64,000 nucleotides of DNA from Varroa destructor. Its lineage: Eukaryota; Arthropoda; Arachnida; Mesostigmata; Varroidae. The stretch spans positions 41,662,837 through 41,726,836 of the forward strand of contig NW_019211455.1 of NCBI RefSeq assembly GCF_002443255.2. The letters run 5' to 3'. Within the stretch, counting starts at the first letter, position 1; every line of letters begins with the position of its first letter. A model generated the notes under the pieces. That model had not been told where the DNA came from. It made no database searches and was given only the letters and a program-made list of their open reading frames with translations. A program made the translations under genes and the position numbers. Shown here piece after piece: positions 25,307 through 38,780 of the stretch.

Positions 25307-26000
25307 TACATACGTATCAATACTACCGTTGGTTGTAAATATATCTTCCGCATTGGACGCGGCAGGTGGGTATTTCTCTCCTCGCAGACCGACATGTCCG
25401 ATGATCATGCTCTTTAAAACGTGAATTTTTTGTGCATGATCCGAAGAAGTTTTATTCCTCTGGAAGAAGATTTCCCTTCTTCACTTTTAATCCAATTTTT
25501 TTTAAAGCGGTCATCTTTGTAGAGGCAGCGTAGGTGCAAGGCGTAAGTTGTAAACTAATTCTAATAGGCATAATTATTCTAGTTGCTGTAACAACTACTA
25601 TTTTCCAGGTTTTGACAGTACGAGATTTCCATAATCTCAACCTGCTTGGAAGATGTCGACGATAGAGAGTAGAGTAGAGTATGGTATAGAAGTACTAGAT
25701 AGGCTTAGCGCGTTCTTTTTTTTTTCACGCAACAAATTAAAATTCGCAATACATTTTGATCTACTTGTCAAATGCCAACCTTTCTATTTAGCCTCAAAAG
25801 GCCGACTTGGTAATCATCCTATACACAGTATTCTGGAGGCAAAAACACCGAGTAGGATCCGTAGACGTTTCTAAAAATATATAGATTAATATATTTAGTT
25901 AATTTAGCCATGGCATTTATTTATGACCACTTAAAATTGTTCTATTTGTGCGAAACAGTTAAGCACTGTCTTAAAAACGGTGCAAGCATCGTTCAACTAT

Positions 26001-26032
26001 CTAAATGGCCATGTTAAAACGTGGCCATTTAG
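26001..26032. repeat. Inverted repeat, 11-bp arms
   Basis: CTAAATGGCCA (26001-26011) and its reverse complement (26022-26032) flank a 10-base loop. No coding context. Confidence 0.8.
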
Positions 26033-26537
26033 ATTCGCCGATATGACCTTTGACGAGTGCTATAAAGAAGCACAGCGAAGAAGCCTCAAGCGATCCCAAT
26101 TTGCCCCCCAGTGATCATACAGTTGGACACATAGTTACCTGTGGCCCAGAAAAAATGTACGTTTTTTTATTTTTTGCGCTTGATCAGGGAACGGATAGAT
26201 GTTCGCCTGAACACTTATCTTGTCATATAAACAAGATAATCTCACGCTAATAGAAGTGTTTCGTGAGTGGCATAACAGCTCAATGACAAATAATCCAATT
26301 AAACCGCCTTAGTGTAGATTTCATAATTTTAGTTTGCTTTCAAGGGGGCTCCCCCCAACAAATTGTAGGCAATATCACCAATACAATAAGGCGTTCTCAG
26401 TTTAGTAATCATCGCCTGCGGCAAGGTGAACCCCCAACACAGCTGCTATTGATATGAATCTAACGGGTCTATTGTGAGATAATAAAACAGTGAGACGGTT
26501 ATAGCCGGTCATAACACAGTTTATTATAATTATATCC

Positions 26538-26561
26538 TTTCAGAACCTATGTGTTCTGAAA
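26538..26561. repeat. Inverted repeat, 9-bp arms
   Basis: TTTCAGAAC and GTTCTGAAA flank a 6-base loop. It is short enough to be chance in a window of this size, but arms and loop are clean. Confidence 0.6.
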
Positions 26562-29500
26562 CGGGGTCGGCATTCGAGCGTTTTCAGTAATAGAAAATAG
26601 ATTCTAGTCAGAGATAGGACCTAAATAAATAATACAGGAACCAAATCATCATCATCATCGTTATGACAATACTGACTTGAATTGGAGACGCTTGATGCGC
26701 TGGCGTTAGTTTATCGTCGACTTAGGTCTGTTCTCGGTGATCCCGTACCTTCTGCGCCTATTTAAGGTCGATTCTACGCAGACGGAAAATTATAATATGA
26801 GAACGTATCTGATAGAACTACACACTCATACAGTACACTGCAACGTAGTACTTTCATGGGCATATACGCTGCACAGTCTGTATAAACAGCATATAGGTAT
26901 ACGTAGTTGATATTAACAAAAATGTCCACCATCGTTCTTCAATAAGTTTAACTATCAATAATGGGCGATTCAACAAAAGGGCTTTGATAGGGCAGCTTTT
27001 ACGCTGTGAACCTTCGCAATGCTTCAGACGGGGACAAGCGGCGACTGTAAACAGATTTATCAAAGCCATGAATACGTTTGTACCTATTGATTGCACTAGA
27101 CATTTACGCTCTGATTTGGGTGGCTCCCGACCAGACCCCCTGTATCTATTAGCCCTACAGTCTGTTAGTTACAACATTTCTTCGTGTCATGCCAATTGTT
27201 ACCACGATACCGTTATCATTACCAAGTCATTCTGTTATTTCTGCCACAAAGGAAACACTACTCTGTTATAATTGAATAAATACTATAACAGCAAATTGTC
27301 ACCTTGAGCGAGGCTCAGGCCAGTTGATCAGTGGCATTATAAAATGTAATATTAGTTTGTTTACCGTTACATAGAAATTAAACAGCCCCATGGGTTTTAT
27401 GTGACCGTTATGACTCTTCGAATTTCAGTAGAAGCTAACGGATGTTTAACACAGTCCTCAGTTTAATAGATAGATGTTGAAACGCAATCCTCAAACGCTA
27501 TCGTGATTCGTTGTATAGTAAAGCGACCAGAAAAAAACGCTTTGACGTTTCCAGACAGGCAAATATTTGCCCCTACATAATTTATTTTGGGCCTTTTTCA
27601 GAATAAGCCCCAAAAATTAATTTAGTCCTTTCGATAATAATCCGATTCTCTAATAGCAATAGCCGATCTGTGCTAACCATTCGAAATGAACGCTGAGGGT
27701 GCTTTCACTGTGCACCTTCGATACATTGTAACCAATATCCACTATGCGAGGAGTAACATGAGGTGTTCTATCTGCACGTAATTGCGTATGCAAAAGTTGT
27801 ACGTCAATAATGATAATTTTAATTGCAACCACGTGATACTACTTTCTCTACAACGTGTGAAAATAGAGACAGAGTAGAATCATTGTTACGTCAATCAGTC
27901 GTCTAGCTACACTGCTGTCCCTACGCCAGCAATCTATTCATACGCTGAAGTAACTTACTGCCGTATTAAAAGTTACGATATTTATAGCCGGTAGTCGGCA
28001 TGCTGACTACCCATCGTTCCCTTTAAAGTCAGTGAAAAGTTAGCCGTTACGAGCCTCACGTATCATTTCAAGTAATTGAACTGTAGTCTATTTTGTCGCA
28101 GCGTGCAAACGGAATATAAGCGTACGCCGTACGGGAATCTATGGGAACAGACAACGGACGTGCGATTAGTGAGCAGCTTCGGTATCGCTTATAATCAGCG
28201 GGCAGTTAATTTTTTTCCTCTCTCGATATAAGAAACACTAACTTTTAGTTCTTACACCAAGATAGTTTCTACAGTCATATTAATAATAGTCGATCTATCA
28301 GGGTGGCCCAATGGGGCCTTTTTCGACGCCCGTTTGCTTTCATTGATTGCAGAATTCGCGCGTAGAAATTTATTTATTGAGCTAATTATTCCGAGTCATA
28401 ACAAAATAGCATTACTTAATTGAGGTCGCAGTTGAGGATTGTTCACTACCGACATCAGAATATGTAAGGATATGTAGACCAGCTGTTCAATGTTTAGCGT
28501 TCGTGCTGAGTAACGCTTGGTACAAAGACATTGGGCTATTAAAAAGAAAATTTAAATACTAGCTGGACGTATTGCAAGATCTGTCGCTTTTCTTCTCCGA
28601 TAGATGTCGCTTCAGCAGCTCACCATCTTGGCAGTAGTCACATTCTTTATTCAACAGTAATTACTTTAAAGGCAGCTTACTTTGTCTTGAATTTTCCAAA
28701 ATATTATAGTATACGCTTTTCAAGATAACTCTGTTACCTTAAAGTGTATGTAGGTTAGAGGGCTAGGAATCATATATGTAGTTATCTTGGGTCTGCTTGT
28801 CCAATAGTCCGTATAACAAAAAAAGCATTTTTGCTCAAGCAGTAATCAACTCAAGAAAGTCCTATTATATAAAGAAGAAAAAAAAAGACCTTACCGTTTA
28901 TCGTGTTAGGATCGGCGATCGTCTAGGAGAAGTACACCATATTCAACCCCGGTATCCGAGCAGATGATCGTTTACCATAGAGATATTATTGTTAACGATC
29001 CGAAAATCATTGAGATTGTCTACGTCGTAGAGTTTCTGTACCGGAGTCACTCATACATTTAGTTGTACTCTAGACTGTACACATTGTACCTTCACTCTTA
29101 TTCCAAGAACGATTTATGTTCTTGCCAAATAACAATAATGATCAAAAAATTAGTCTTGCGTCATTTCGCTACGCGTTTTTTTGGTTTCTAAAGTCGTCCT
29201 ACTCTCCTATGTAAAACGTAGAAAATTCACAGGGCGTCAGATCCGCGCACCTTTGTTCAGAGCTCCTCTAGTAACCAGTAAGCACTACGTATTCAGCCAA
29301 GACTTCTCACAATTTAATACAAATCAAGACGCCCTTTCAGTCGCAGTGTCTAAATTTGAACTCGCCGTAGTCGAACACTTACACAAAACCATGTATCACG
29401 TTTGTTAACATTATGTATCCACTGGGAAAGCACGCTCTAGTATATGTGATCGTAGGAAAACTTTCTCCCAGTACACAGTCTACGAAAAAATCCTAACATA

Positions 29501-29564
29501 AAGATATAGTCGTTCGTTAATCAACAGAATTGTACCAAAATATATTGGTACGGTTCGTCCTTAC

Positions 29565-29796
29565 CAGCGGCACGAGATGGTTCGAATAAGCCTTTCTCTT
29601 GCTGGATCAGTCGAGGCGGCATAGGGTCGCCTGGTGCACCGCACTTATAACAGCTCGGAAGCTTTTCGGCAACATGGTGCCACTGGGATCGCTATACCGA
29701 CGCTTCGAATCGGTGTGCCAATGCGCCGTAAAGGCCACAATGAATGGCGAACTGCCACAGCGTAGACCCCTTCGGTAGACAGGAATGGAGAGGGGA
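29565..29796 (-). pseudogene. Coding-like exon with one stop; zinc-knuckle-like CxxC
   Basis: I do not recognise the gene. One minus-strand frame is open from 29796 to a consensus donor (GTAAGG at 29559-29564) apart from one TAG near the middle. Downstream of the stop it encodes CYKCGAPGD followed by MPPRLIQQEKG. The spacing C-x2-C-x4-D-x4-R looks like a CCHC zinc knuckle whose His and last Cys have been replaced. The block is GC-richer than its surroundings. It may be an exon of an unrecognised gene with a small intron over the stop, a fragment of a retroelement gag, or chance. Other minus frames are also open here, which lowers confidence. Confidence 0.3.
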
Positions 29797-31186
29797 TCAG
29801 TGCAGTCGTTGGATTGTTCAAATAAAGAAGGGGCGGAGCTGCTGTGTTAGCGACTATTCGGTAACGGATGCGGGACTACGTAGGCGTGAGTAGAATTTTG
29901 TCTACTGTTGATGATCGACGCTTAATAGCGTGGTCGTAATAATATACATTTTTTGATACATTCTGTTGATCCACTAGTGCCTGTAGTGCGTTAAAACTTT
30001 GAACTTTGAAGTTTTTTTTTCAGTACGAACAGCCACGGGCTACGTGCTGTCGATTTCATGGCTTCGTAGTTCTAGCCGGTTAGAGACATTTGCTAAGGGG
30101 ACTCTAGTTTGACACCAGGTGTTGATACGGTTTTTGCCGTATTGGAGTCAGCTGTCTAGAGTCAGGAGAAAGTTTTTACTTATTTTATTTTTAGTATTTA
30201 CTGTAAAATTATTTATATAGATCATTTTATTTAAGGTAATTAATGGGTGATTTATTGGCCAGCTGTTAGGACAGTTCTGAGTTCATGTTCAGTTCTTTTT
30301 GTTTGTAGATTGAGTCCACCAATGGAATATTTTTCAGACCTTTCATATTTGACATCTCACGTGACTTAGCGATCCAATGCGAACTTTTCTTTATGATTTG
30401 TGCTAGCTAAAAGTGTTCTACAAGATTTTAGGCTACGTCCCTTTCATCCTAAAATCGCCTAATATTTACATCACTGTATATCTGTACGTATTCTAAGAGC
30501 GAATCTTCTTGGGACGGTTTGGGTCATGTTTAGGTACCAAACTGTTCGAAAAATTTGACGGATGCCAACAGACTCTGCTCTAGAGTAAATCCAAGTGTAA
30601 GTAATAGAAAATGCATCCCCTCACCGACAAAATACACCAAAACAAACAAAATGTCAAAATCAGTAACCTTAAGTAAATGCGTATTCAAATAAGTACAATG
30701 TCTCCTTTGTTCTATTGTTAAATATCTTCAAAATGAACTCATAGATGTTTCATGTTATAGCACACTGTAGAGGTTCGTATATATTTAATTAATGCTAAGG
30801 TCTCAGACGGTGCTGTTCTACTGTAAAGTACTGTGCTATTTACAAATTATCTCGCAAGAACAAGATCACCTATAATGGAAATGCGTTATACCCCAATAGC
30901 CTGGAAACCATGTGAAGTGCCAAAGACATTAAACACTGAATAGGAACGTGATTCCACAACCTAAGCATTATCGGATATAACGGTTTAAAGCCTTCGATAA
31001 GCGGGTGATGGTCAGCTTTCAATCTGTAGCTGGGCGCTCCAATCAGGGTCAACAAACGTTTATCCCAAGCAGTATTTTCTCTGACAGAACTATAATAATT
31101 GCCTTGGAAAATGTTATTTTGTGTTTGTTTTTAGATAAACTGTATGTTTGTAGTTTGCGGACGTGAATCGTGACCTTTTCTTGGTT

Positions 31187-31221
<35 letters not shown>

Positions 31222-34200
31222 TTTTTTTAATGACAAAGTCCATTTTTGCCATTTCTAAGCTCACATGTTTTCCCGCTGTGAGTCTACGTTCAAATTTCAC
31301 TTCAGTCTACGTACGTTGAACGGCGACGACTCAAATCAGAGGTTGTTGATTTTTGAAATTACGCCACCTCCAAAGTGAAAGGTGAACACTGTTGTATGTA
31401 TATTGTTTTAAGGAGGCTAAGGGCCTATGCATTATATAGATCAGGCTTCACCACTGAGGCCTTCGTCTTGTACCCCACTAAAATTACTGGATAAAACTTG
31501 GCTGCCCAATTGGCAGGGTAGATGGTCTCTTTTTTCTCTCGTTTTGCAAAACGCATACGTCGTCTTGAATAACAGACGTGTTTCCAAATCTGAACTCTTC
31601 GTCTGAAAGCGTATTTCCTCCTCCTCCTCCCGTGGCTAAAACTCTACCTGGTGAACATGTTTGTTTACTAACATTAGTCCTCTTTCCGCTCACCAGTTTT
31701 GGGAACGACGCTCAAGGGCAAGTCGCACTCATTGATAACTGGAAATAGGTGAAACAGCGCCTTCAACCGTAGTAGGGTAAGATCGTTAGTTTAACCTCGT
31801 ACTTGAACTAGTAGTTTTTAAAAAGTTAAAGTGGCTGTCACTTTTACATGGCGAAACATGTCACACCAAAAAGGGCACGACGCGATTAACTTATTAACTG
31901 CAAAACTAGAGTAGGAGAAATCTGTGGTTAAGTTCTAATCGAAATTTTAGAGCAAGCTTCCTCTACCAGTTACAGTTTCGACTAGGCTTCAATGAAAGAG
32001 GTCAATATGCTTTGTATGTTCAGCGGTAAAAGCACCATCCCTAACTGTTTGCAGTGATCGAAATCAAAGGAAACTAAGCGCTAAAAACATGCCATTGACT
32101 GGACGTATCAATCATAGTGCTACAGAGGACTTTCTATCTAAACTTGAGCGACATAACGCGCACAATTTACATTTAACAGGCGCCTTAATGATGTGCAAAG
32201 GGGTTGGATAGAGGCGTGTGTATATATATATATATATATAAACAGTCAAGCTATCACCGAGAGGTCCAATTAGGTATTAGTACAGACTAGTTATTGGGTC
32301 AGAAAACTCAAAATCTTACCTTAATATCTATCCTCGATCAACAAACATGAAAAACTATGCTGAGTTATTGGTAACCGGCAGCAAGGCAAAGTTGGGCGCT
32401 ATAAAAAGGTCGTCATGAAGCCCTTTGCTTTAAGTCGCCTAGGCACTGCAATTAATTGTAGCAAATCACAAATTAATCAATTAGGCAAATTATCATATGC
32501 GAGTGGTATTGGACTTAGTTTATATGGATGAATTTGTTATCTTCGGTACAAAGGTGTTCCGTTCAACGAAGGGGGCAATAATAATAACAGCAATAGCCGC
32601 AGATGAAGCATCTTGTTCATGATGCAGAAGTTTATGTGTATCAGAATAATTGACTAGAAGTATCGTTGCAAACAGTCCGTGTCGCTTTCACAGTCATAGC
32701 ATCACAAAAGCACCTTTCGTAGTCCTCGCAATCAGTTGTATGTAACAACTTGAGTGCAGAACTTCTATTTTGCCAAGATACGTATACAGGATTTTGAGGC
32801 TGATTTCAGGAAATCGTATGAAATCTACGTAGGTTCAATAGATCTAAATCGAATATTATATGTTTAGCGCACTGCTGGCATATTTTTCCCGTGAAACTTT
32901 GAAAAACCTCGGTTGACTGAAGTCGAATGACTATCATTATAAAAAAGTGACTGTCTTTTTCAATTGCTATAATTCTTGGTGGAGCTTATTTCAGCTTTTG
33001 GCCGTCCACTGTCAAGGGACACCTGCCGGATAAAGGAACGGGGCCTTACCAATCGTTCTGTATAATCTAAATGTGTACGTCCGAATACCGTTACATGCCG
33101 TCACGCATCAATTTGACGATAAATCCAGCGTATCGAGGCGTAGCCACACGCGAACCTGTAACGTCGAGTGAAGAGAGCCCGGTGTCCACCAAGGCTGCTG
33201 TAAGAATTTTTGACATGGATACACAGAAGTGTCACAAAACTGGAGTCAATTTAAAGCACAAGTGGCGGCTAAAAAGCGAATTTTTTTCAAAATAGAGAAA
33301 CGTCCCTTCCAAATACAGACTGAAAAGCCCCTCTGCCTTGAACGTAGGAATTTCGGGTTTGCCAACATGGATTCGTTGCCTTTGAGCTGTTATTCAAAGA
33401 TCGGAACACAAGCTGGACTAAAATTTGTAAAAGTATCTTATTTTAGTTTATTGGTTAGGTGACAACCAAAACAAACTGATATTTATTTAGGATTGTTTGT
33501 AAAACGAAACTTGACAAAGGACTAAAAAGTCCAATGTAGAAGCTGAAAACACGGCTGCACGTATAAAAACACATACATAAAGAAGTTTGAAGTTGGGATT
33601 CTGGATGAGGACGTGTTGGAAACGGATCGATAAAGTCGTCAAAAAGGAAAAAAAGAATAAGCTTCCACACGACGAAATAGCCAAATTATTGTGGACAAAA
33701 TATCAATAACTACGTAAAGGCCACGGTACTAATTAACGTGGATCCAGACATACAAGTAAAACGAATTCAAACAAAGCTGACATTAGATAAGTTTTAATAT
33801 TAGAAAAATGAATTAATCTTAGGTATATAGTCTCCTGCTCCCTTACAGGCATGGACGTATGTCCGAAAAAGCGGAGTGTTGTATGTCAAATCATGGCCGT
33901 GGCCCTTTTAGGTTTCGAACCGTATTACATGTTTATATGCAATAGTGACAGCAACGATAATAAGAGTAATAATGCCGAGGCACAATTTTTTTGAAGGACG
34001 TTTTTTGACTTTACGCCGTCAGCGAGCAATCTCAGAACGACCGCAGCTGTGTTTTTAACAATAATAGCTATGGTGCAAAAAGAAAAAAGGTAGTGAATTT
34101 ATTGGATAAAGTCCGAACCAGTTTGAAAGAATTCACGATTACCAGTCTTTGGTTTGAGTTATTTTAGCTATTTATATTCTCCACCGCGTAGGGCAGGAAA

Positions 34201-37200
34201 AAATAATTGTCAATGGCTTTGAAACGTATATGGGACAGAAGCGAACAAGGCCGTTAAGATGAAGAGGTCAGTAAATAAACGAATGGCTTGTGGGAACGGT
34301 TAACGACAGGACTATTAAATGTCGGAAGTGAAATGATAGCGGTTGAACTACGAAACCTCAAGAATTGTTTTAATAAGCATTTGTTTGGAAATTAAACAGA
34401 TGTCTCGAAAAGTGTTTTCATTCCATTACCATTACGGAAAAAGACCTTAGATGCCGCGCATCGTCTGCTGCTGTAGAAAAAGCTCTTAAGAAATCCGTTT
34501 TGCCCTACACAGAAGGTTACAGTTTGTCGCTTTTTGGAGTTTCGTACAGATCCGACGCGGTGTCATGCTTCAAACATAATTTTAGGATGCACTTGTGTAA
34601 ACTATCTTTAATTTTATGATGAACTATATTATGCATTGTTTGAACCCTCGCGGAAAAAATCTAACATTTATTCACGTTTGCAAAAATACCTTACGGCAAG
34701 GTACATATAAATAATATATCAAAAAATCGATGAAGATGGACTATTCATTCAGGTATCATCAAGGTTGTAACATTCATAAGCTATTTAAAAACTTAAAACA
34801 TATAGCCAGCCTTGTAATTTGTAAACTCGCTTCAGGTTCGACCGAGCAACAAAGTAATCGTTACTATATACACGCATAGCTCCACGCTCGCGTACAATCA
34901 ACACAGCTTCTCACTGCTATGCGATTTGCCATAATCACCTACCTGTTACCACCGTCCCATAACAACTTACCTTCGACTTGTTGGACGAGTTCCTGCTTTT
35001 CCTTGATTAGCCATCGAATAAACCACCTACAATTATTAAAGCTTAGATTAGGCTTCTAGTTGTCTAACTCAACGAGCGTTACCCTGGTCCACCTTCTTGT
35101 TCAAATATACTTATCGGAGAAAAGACACCGTACTTAGCCTCTGGCGGAACTCAAACATTCTAAAGACGACATTCGATCCGTTCTGACAGACGTAAAAAAG
35201 AAGGATGGGTCGTTTACGTCTGACGGCTATTGGGCCTTGGACAAGCACCGACGTCAGGAGTCTGGCGTCTGATGTCTAAAATGTGTATTCCCTTTCGTTT
35301 ACCAATCGTTTTGCTTTTTATCGCTCAGAGAAAAAGTCCACGCTCCGGATAGAGACAACGGGAAAAACAACATCGACCCGTTAGAGCAGACTGAGTGGGC
35401 ATAGCACGTGTCCTTTCTTTGCTCTGTTTCACGAACGGTAAAATTTTGACTATGCTGGTTACCTAAGAGTAGAGAAGAGCAGTGTTAGGCGCATGGGCGG
35501 TAAAATCGCTTCATTGCTTGTTGCTTGCAACCGTTCTCAGCCTGTTAACTCCGATTACACCTGACTATGCGTTGTTTGGGAAGATTTGACGGGAGACAAT
35601 TCTAGACAATCAAATCGCGTCAAGGCCTGCTTCATCAAAAAAGCACTGCAACTACATGTAGTGACCCGAAATCTACTCGCATATCTTCTAGCCAACTTAC
35701 CATCGCTGTACGAAAACCTACGTCCAAGCTCCCAACAGCGGGTTAACATTAGGAAATGGTAAAAATTCGTGAAGATCACTTCTATGCTTTGGGTGCAGGA
35801 CCGACGAGTCGAAAGGGACGAACCCGTTAAACAGACATGTCGGCAAACGGGTTCCAGTATAGACTCTGTAAAAAAACTAGGTCTCCACGAGCCTAAGAAG
35901 CATTTAGGCATTGCTAATGCAAAGGAGCTTGTCGTAGATATCATGCAGCTCATTGGCTTTTGGGATACTGGGTTGATGACCTATGTATAAGAAACTGTTG
36001 ACTATTACGAGCAAGATTGAAGTTATGTATTCGAGCTATACTTTAACTAGTTTATACCGGAATCAATAAACGAAGCATTTTTGTCAACGCAAACACATTT
36101 ATAAGTAAAATGAGATATATCATTATGGAAAATAAAGGAAATATCCAAGATAAGGCGACAGATAACAGATTCATTACTCCCTCGTTACTAGTTCGTGATA
36201 TAATAATTTTCTCTAGTATAGTTAATAACATTTGCGGATGTTGATATCTTGATGGACAACATCAAGAAGTTGTTTGGCATTAAAAAAAGGGATATTTTCT
36301 AGACTACTTACTTAGAGTTTGAATCACAGTAGTAATCGCGACGGATGTCTGTCGAATAAATCGAGCAAACATGACCATGAGGAGTGATGTCTCTAACATT
36401 TTGCTTGAATATCCGCTTTTTTCTTCCCATTCAATTATATAAGATCGGTCCTAATTTACGGAGCTGTACACTTTTGGTGTATACATATACATTCGGTAAT
36501 CGAGAGGGAAAACGAAAACTGACCATTCTAAAGCAAGCTGGAAAGAGGTTTTTCTTCAAATTTGAAAATAATGTAAACTAAATATGCGCTATTTTGGTCG
36601 GTGCCATGATTCCATTACTATAGAATGTCTGTGACTTTAGGACGAAAAATGACGACATGCAATCGCAACGCAGAATGATCCCGTGTAACAAGTGGTGTAC
36701 CCTATTATAGATTCGCAGGTACAGACTAAGGAAATGTCTTTTGCTGAACAGAGTAACCCTAACAATTACGAGCAACGTACCTTAATTCTGTCCGTATGTA
36801 AGACATGGCAATGTCTGTACCGTGACGCTATAGTAGTGCTATAAAGCAATTCCACTTCGACCTGACTAATAATGGAAAAAAGAATTTGTTGATATATTGT
36901 GTTTTTATTACTTTCGATATATTTATATTAACAGTATACACGCATCAGCGATTAAATAGGTAAAAGTTAATTTTTATACATATTTGCGTGAAATATGCCT
37001 TGGTTGGTAAATGGTAGAGTGAAAGCATAGCAACGGCTGGCGGTACTCTAGGCATCCCCTATTTTTAAATTGCCTATAGTCATTTCGTGTGCCCTTGTGC
37101 TACATCAAATGACACTACAGGGATCGTAAGGTAACATTTTGCGTTAATCTAATTCTAATGATACTTACTTAACGGTACTCATACGTATTTATTTAAGATT

Positions 37201-38743
37201 AAGTTTTTTATTTATTAATTTAAGATTAAAAAAAATAGATAAAAATATAGGTGGCCGCAAGAAAAATACTGTTATCTCTGGAGTATTGTTTATGCTTGGA
37301 CTCAGAGAAAGCCAAGATACCGAAATAGCTAAAATTCATACCCTATTTGCCCGAGTTAGTCGAGTTTTTCTATTATAAATATTTCCTATGCATGTTTTAG
37401 CAGTTGAGAGCAGAACTAATGCTCATAATAGTAATAATAACAATAACAATATCGTTATTTACACTGATGTTTTTATTATCCTGTTAATGGAAATGTTCTG
37501 TCGGTCGACAGTCGAATACTATATTGTAAATCTGAAGATTTTGCTTATTTAATCTATAAAGCAGACACTGCGCCGATGCTTCCACTAGATCGAATCCAGA
37601 ATTAGAATATCGAGGGAGCTAATTCCGGCCTGACACATTGCATATTATCGCTTTACGAGCTCAGAATGTTTGTGACGTATTATCAGTAAACTGGTCGGAC
37701 ATGTTATCAACGCACAATGGACTAGGGCTTCGCGATAAAACGTACTCTCGATCTGATTGTTTGTCTATGATTTTCGTCATAGATAATTGCAGATTGATCG
37801 TAGCAAACGAATATCATGAAAATGGACGCATGTTACGAGTAAACAAAGTATGCTGCAAATAAATACTTCAAAGATAGCCCTTATATCATAGCAAGTATCC
37901 AGAGGGGCATCCGGTTGTCAGGAGATCCTACGTCTTTTCTTATAAACATGCTAATCTAAACGTTTCCTCTGTCTAAATCTAGTTTAATTTTTAGTTTATT
38001 TTTATATGGCTATGAATAACAAAGATGTGCCGGCTGACACGAACTGGCCACGACGCTAAACATACACATACAGGGTATAAGTTAAGTAATAATAACAAAT
38101 CGAAGACCGAGTTTCATAGAGTAACGACATATGAAAATAATATATTTAGATGCCAAGGGGTGAGTATGTGCTTCTAGCCAAAGTTATGTCAATGTCACGT
38201 AAGAAGGATAATTTAGAAACCGTGACCTCTTTACCTCATCATTCCGTTGTGGCTACGCCAAAACGAAAAATGACATTGTTCGGAGTGCGTGGAAAAGGGT
38301 CAGCGAGTGATATAAGTAGTAAATATTATTTATGGATTAGATCAGTGTTCCGTTAGCCCTCAAAATGTTCCGGTGGTAAGTTAGTGATATTTAGTGGCAA
38401 CTTCGAAATGAACGCACCTTCGTTTTTTTACTGAAAGTAGTCAACCGCTTGAGGCAATACTTTTCGATAGCATCAGACGTACCCTGAAACGTTAAATGAA
38501 TTGACGACAGCTTTGATTATCTATAGCCTGCTCATTCGTAGTAGTGACGCACAGTTTATAAATTAAGCTTTGATTCGTAGTCGGTGAAATCTGTACGAGG
38601 CTTTTAAGCGTATTATATCATTCTGCGACTGCAAGACGTCCTGATGAATTATTATTCGTATTGCATTGAACGTATTGCATTTGCAACTGAGTTTAATCAT
38701 TTTACAAATGGTTTGTAAAATAGGGTCAACGTTTTTCATAACA

Positions 38744-38780
38744 TTCATGAATGTCTTCGATCCGAGAAGACATTCATGAA
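38744..38780. repeat. Inverted repeat, 15-bp arms
   Basis: TTCATGAATGTCTTC (38744-38758) and its exact reverse complement (38766-38780) flank the 7-base loop GATCCGA. An ATG inside the right arm opens a 63-codon plus-strand frame (38776-38967) that I do not recognise. Confidence 0.88.

Larger units (their letters stand above)
18554..28900. other. Intergenic, no recognised gene
   Basis: Begins with the 5' flank of the nucleotidase gene, then 10 kb with no recognised gene. It holds the palindrome at 20467-20507, a T19 run at 24833-24851, an (AT)n tract at 25205-25245 with a CAG6 run at 25289-25306, an ATC run near 26648-26660, hairpins at 26001-26032 and 26538-26561, and possible SINE remnants at 19047-19178 (+) and 23930-23990 (-). 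A minus-strand frame at 24931-25130 is rich in Arg and Gln but has no family signature. Confidence 0.5.

Noticed and set aside
26050..26250. Plus-strand frame of 66 codons
   Set aside because: It begins with TTG, not ATG, and has neither family resemblance nor splice support.
35555..35990. Overlapping long frames on both strands
   Set aside because: Neither has a motif or a confirmed splice site, and opposite-strand openness shows that composition explains them.
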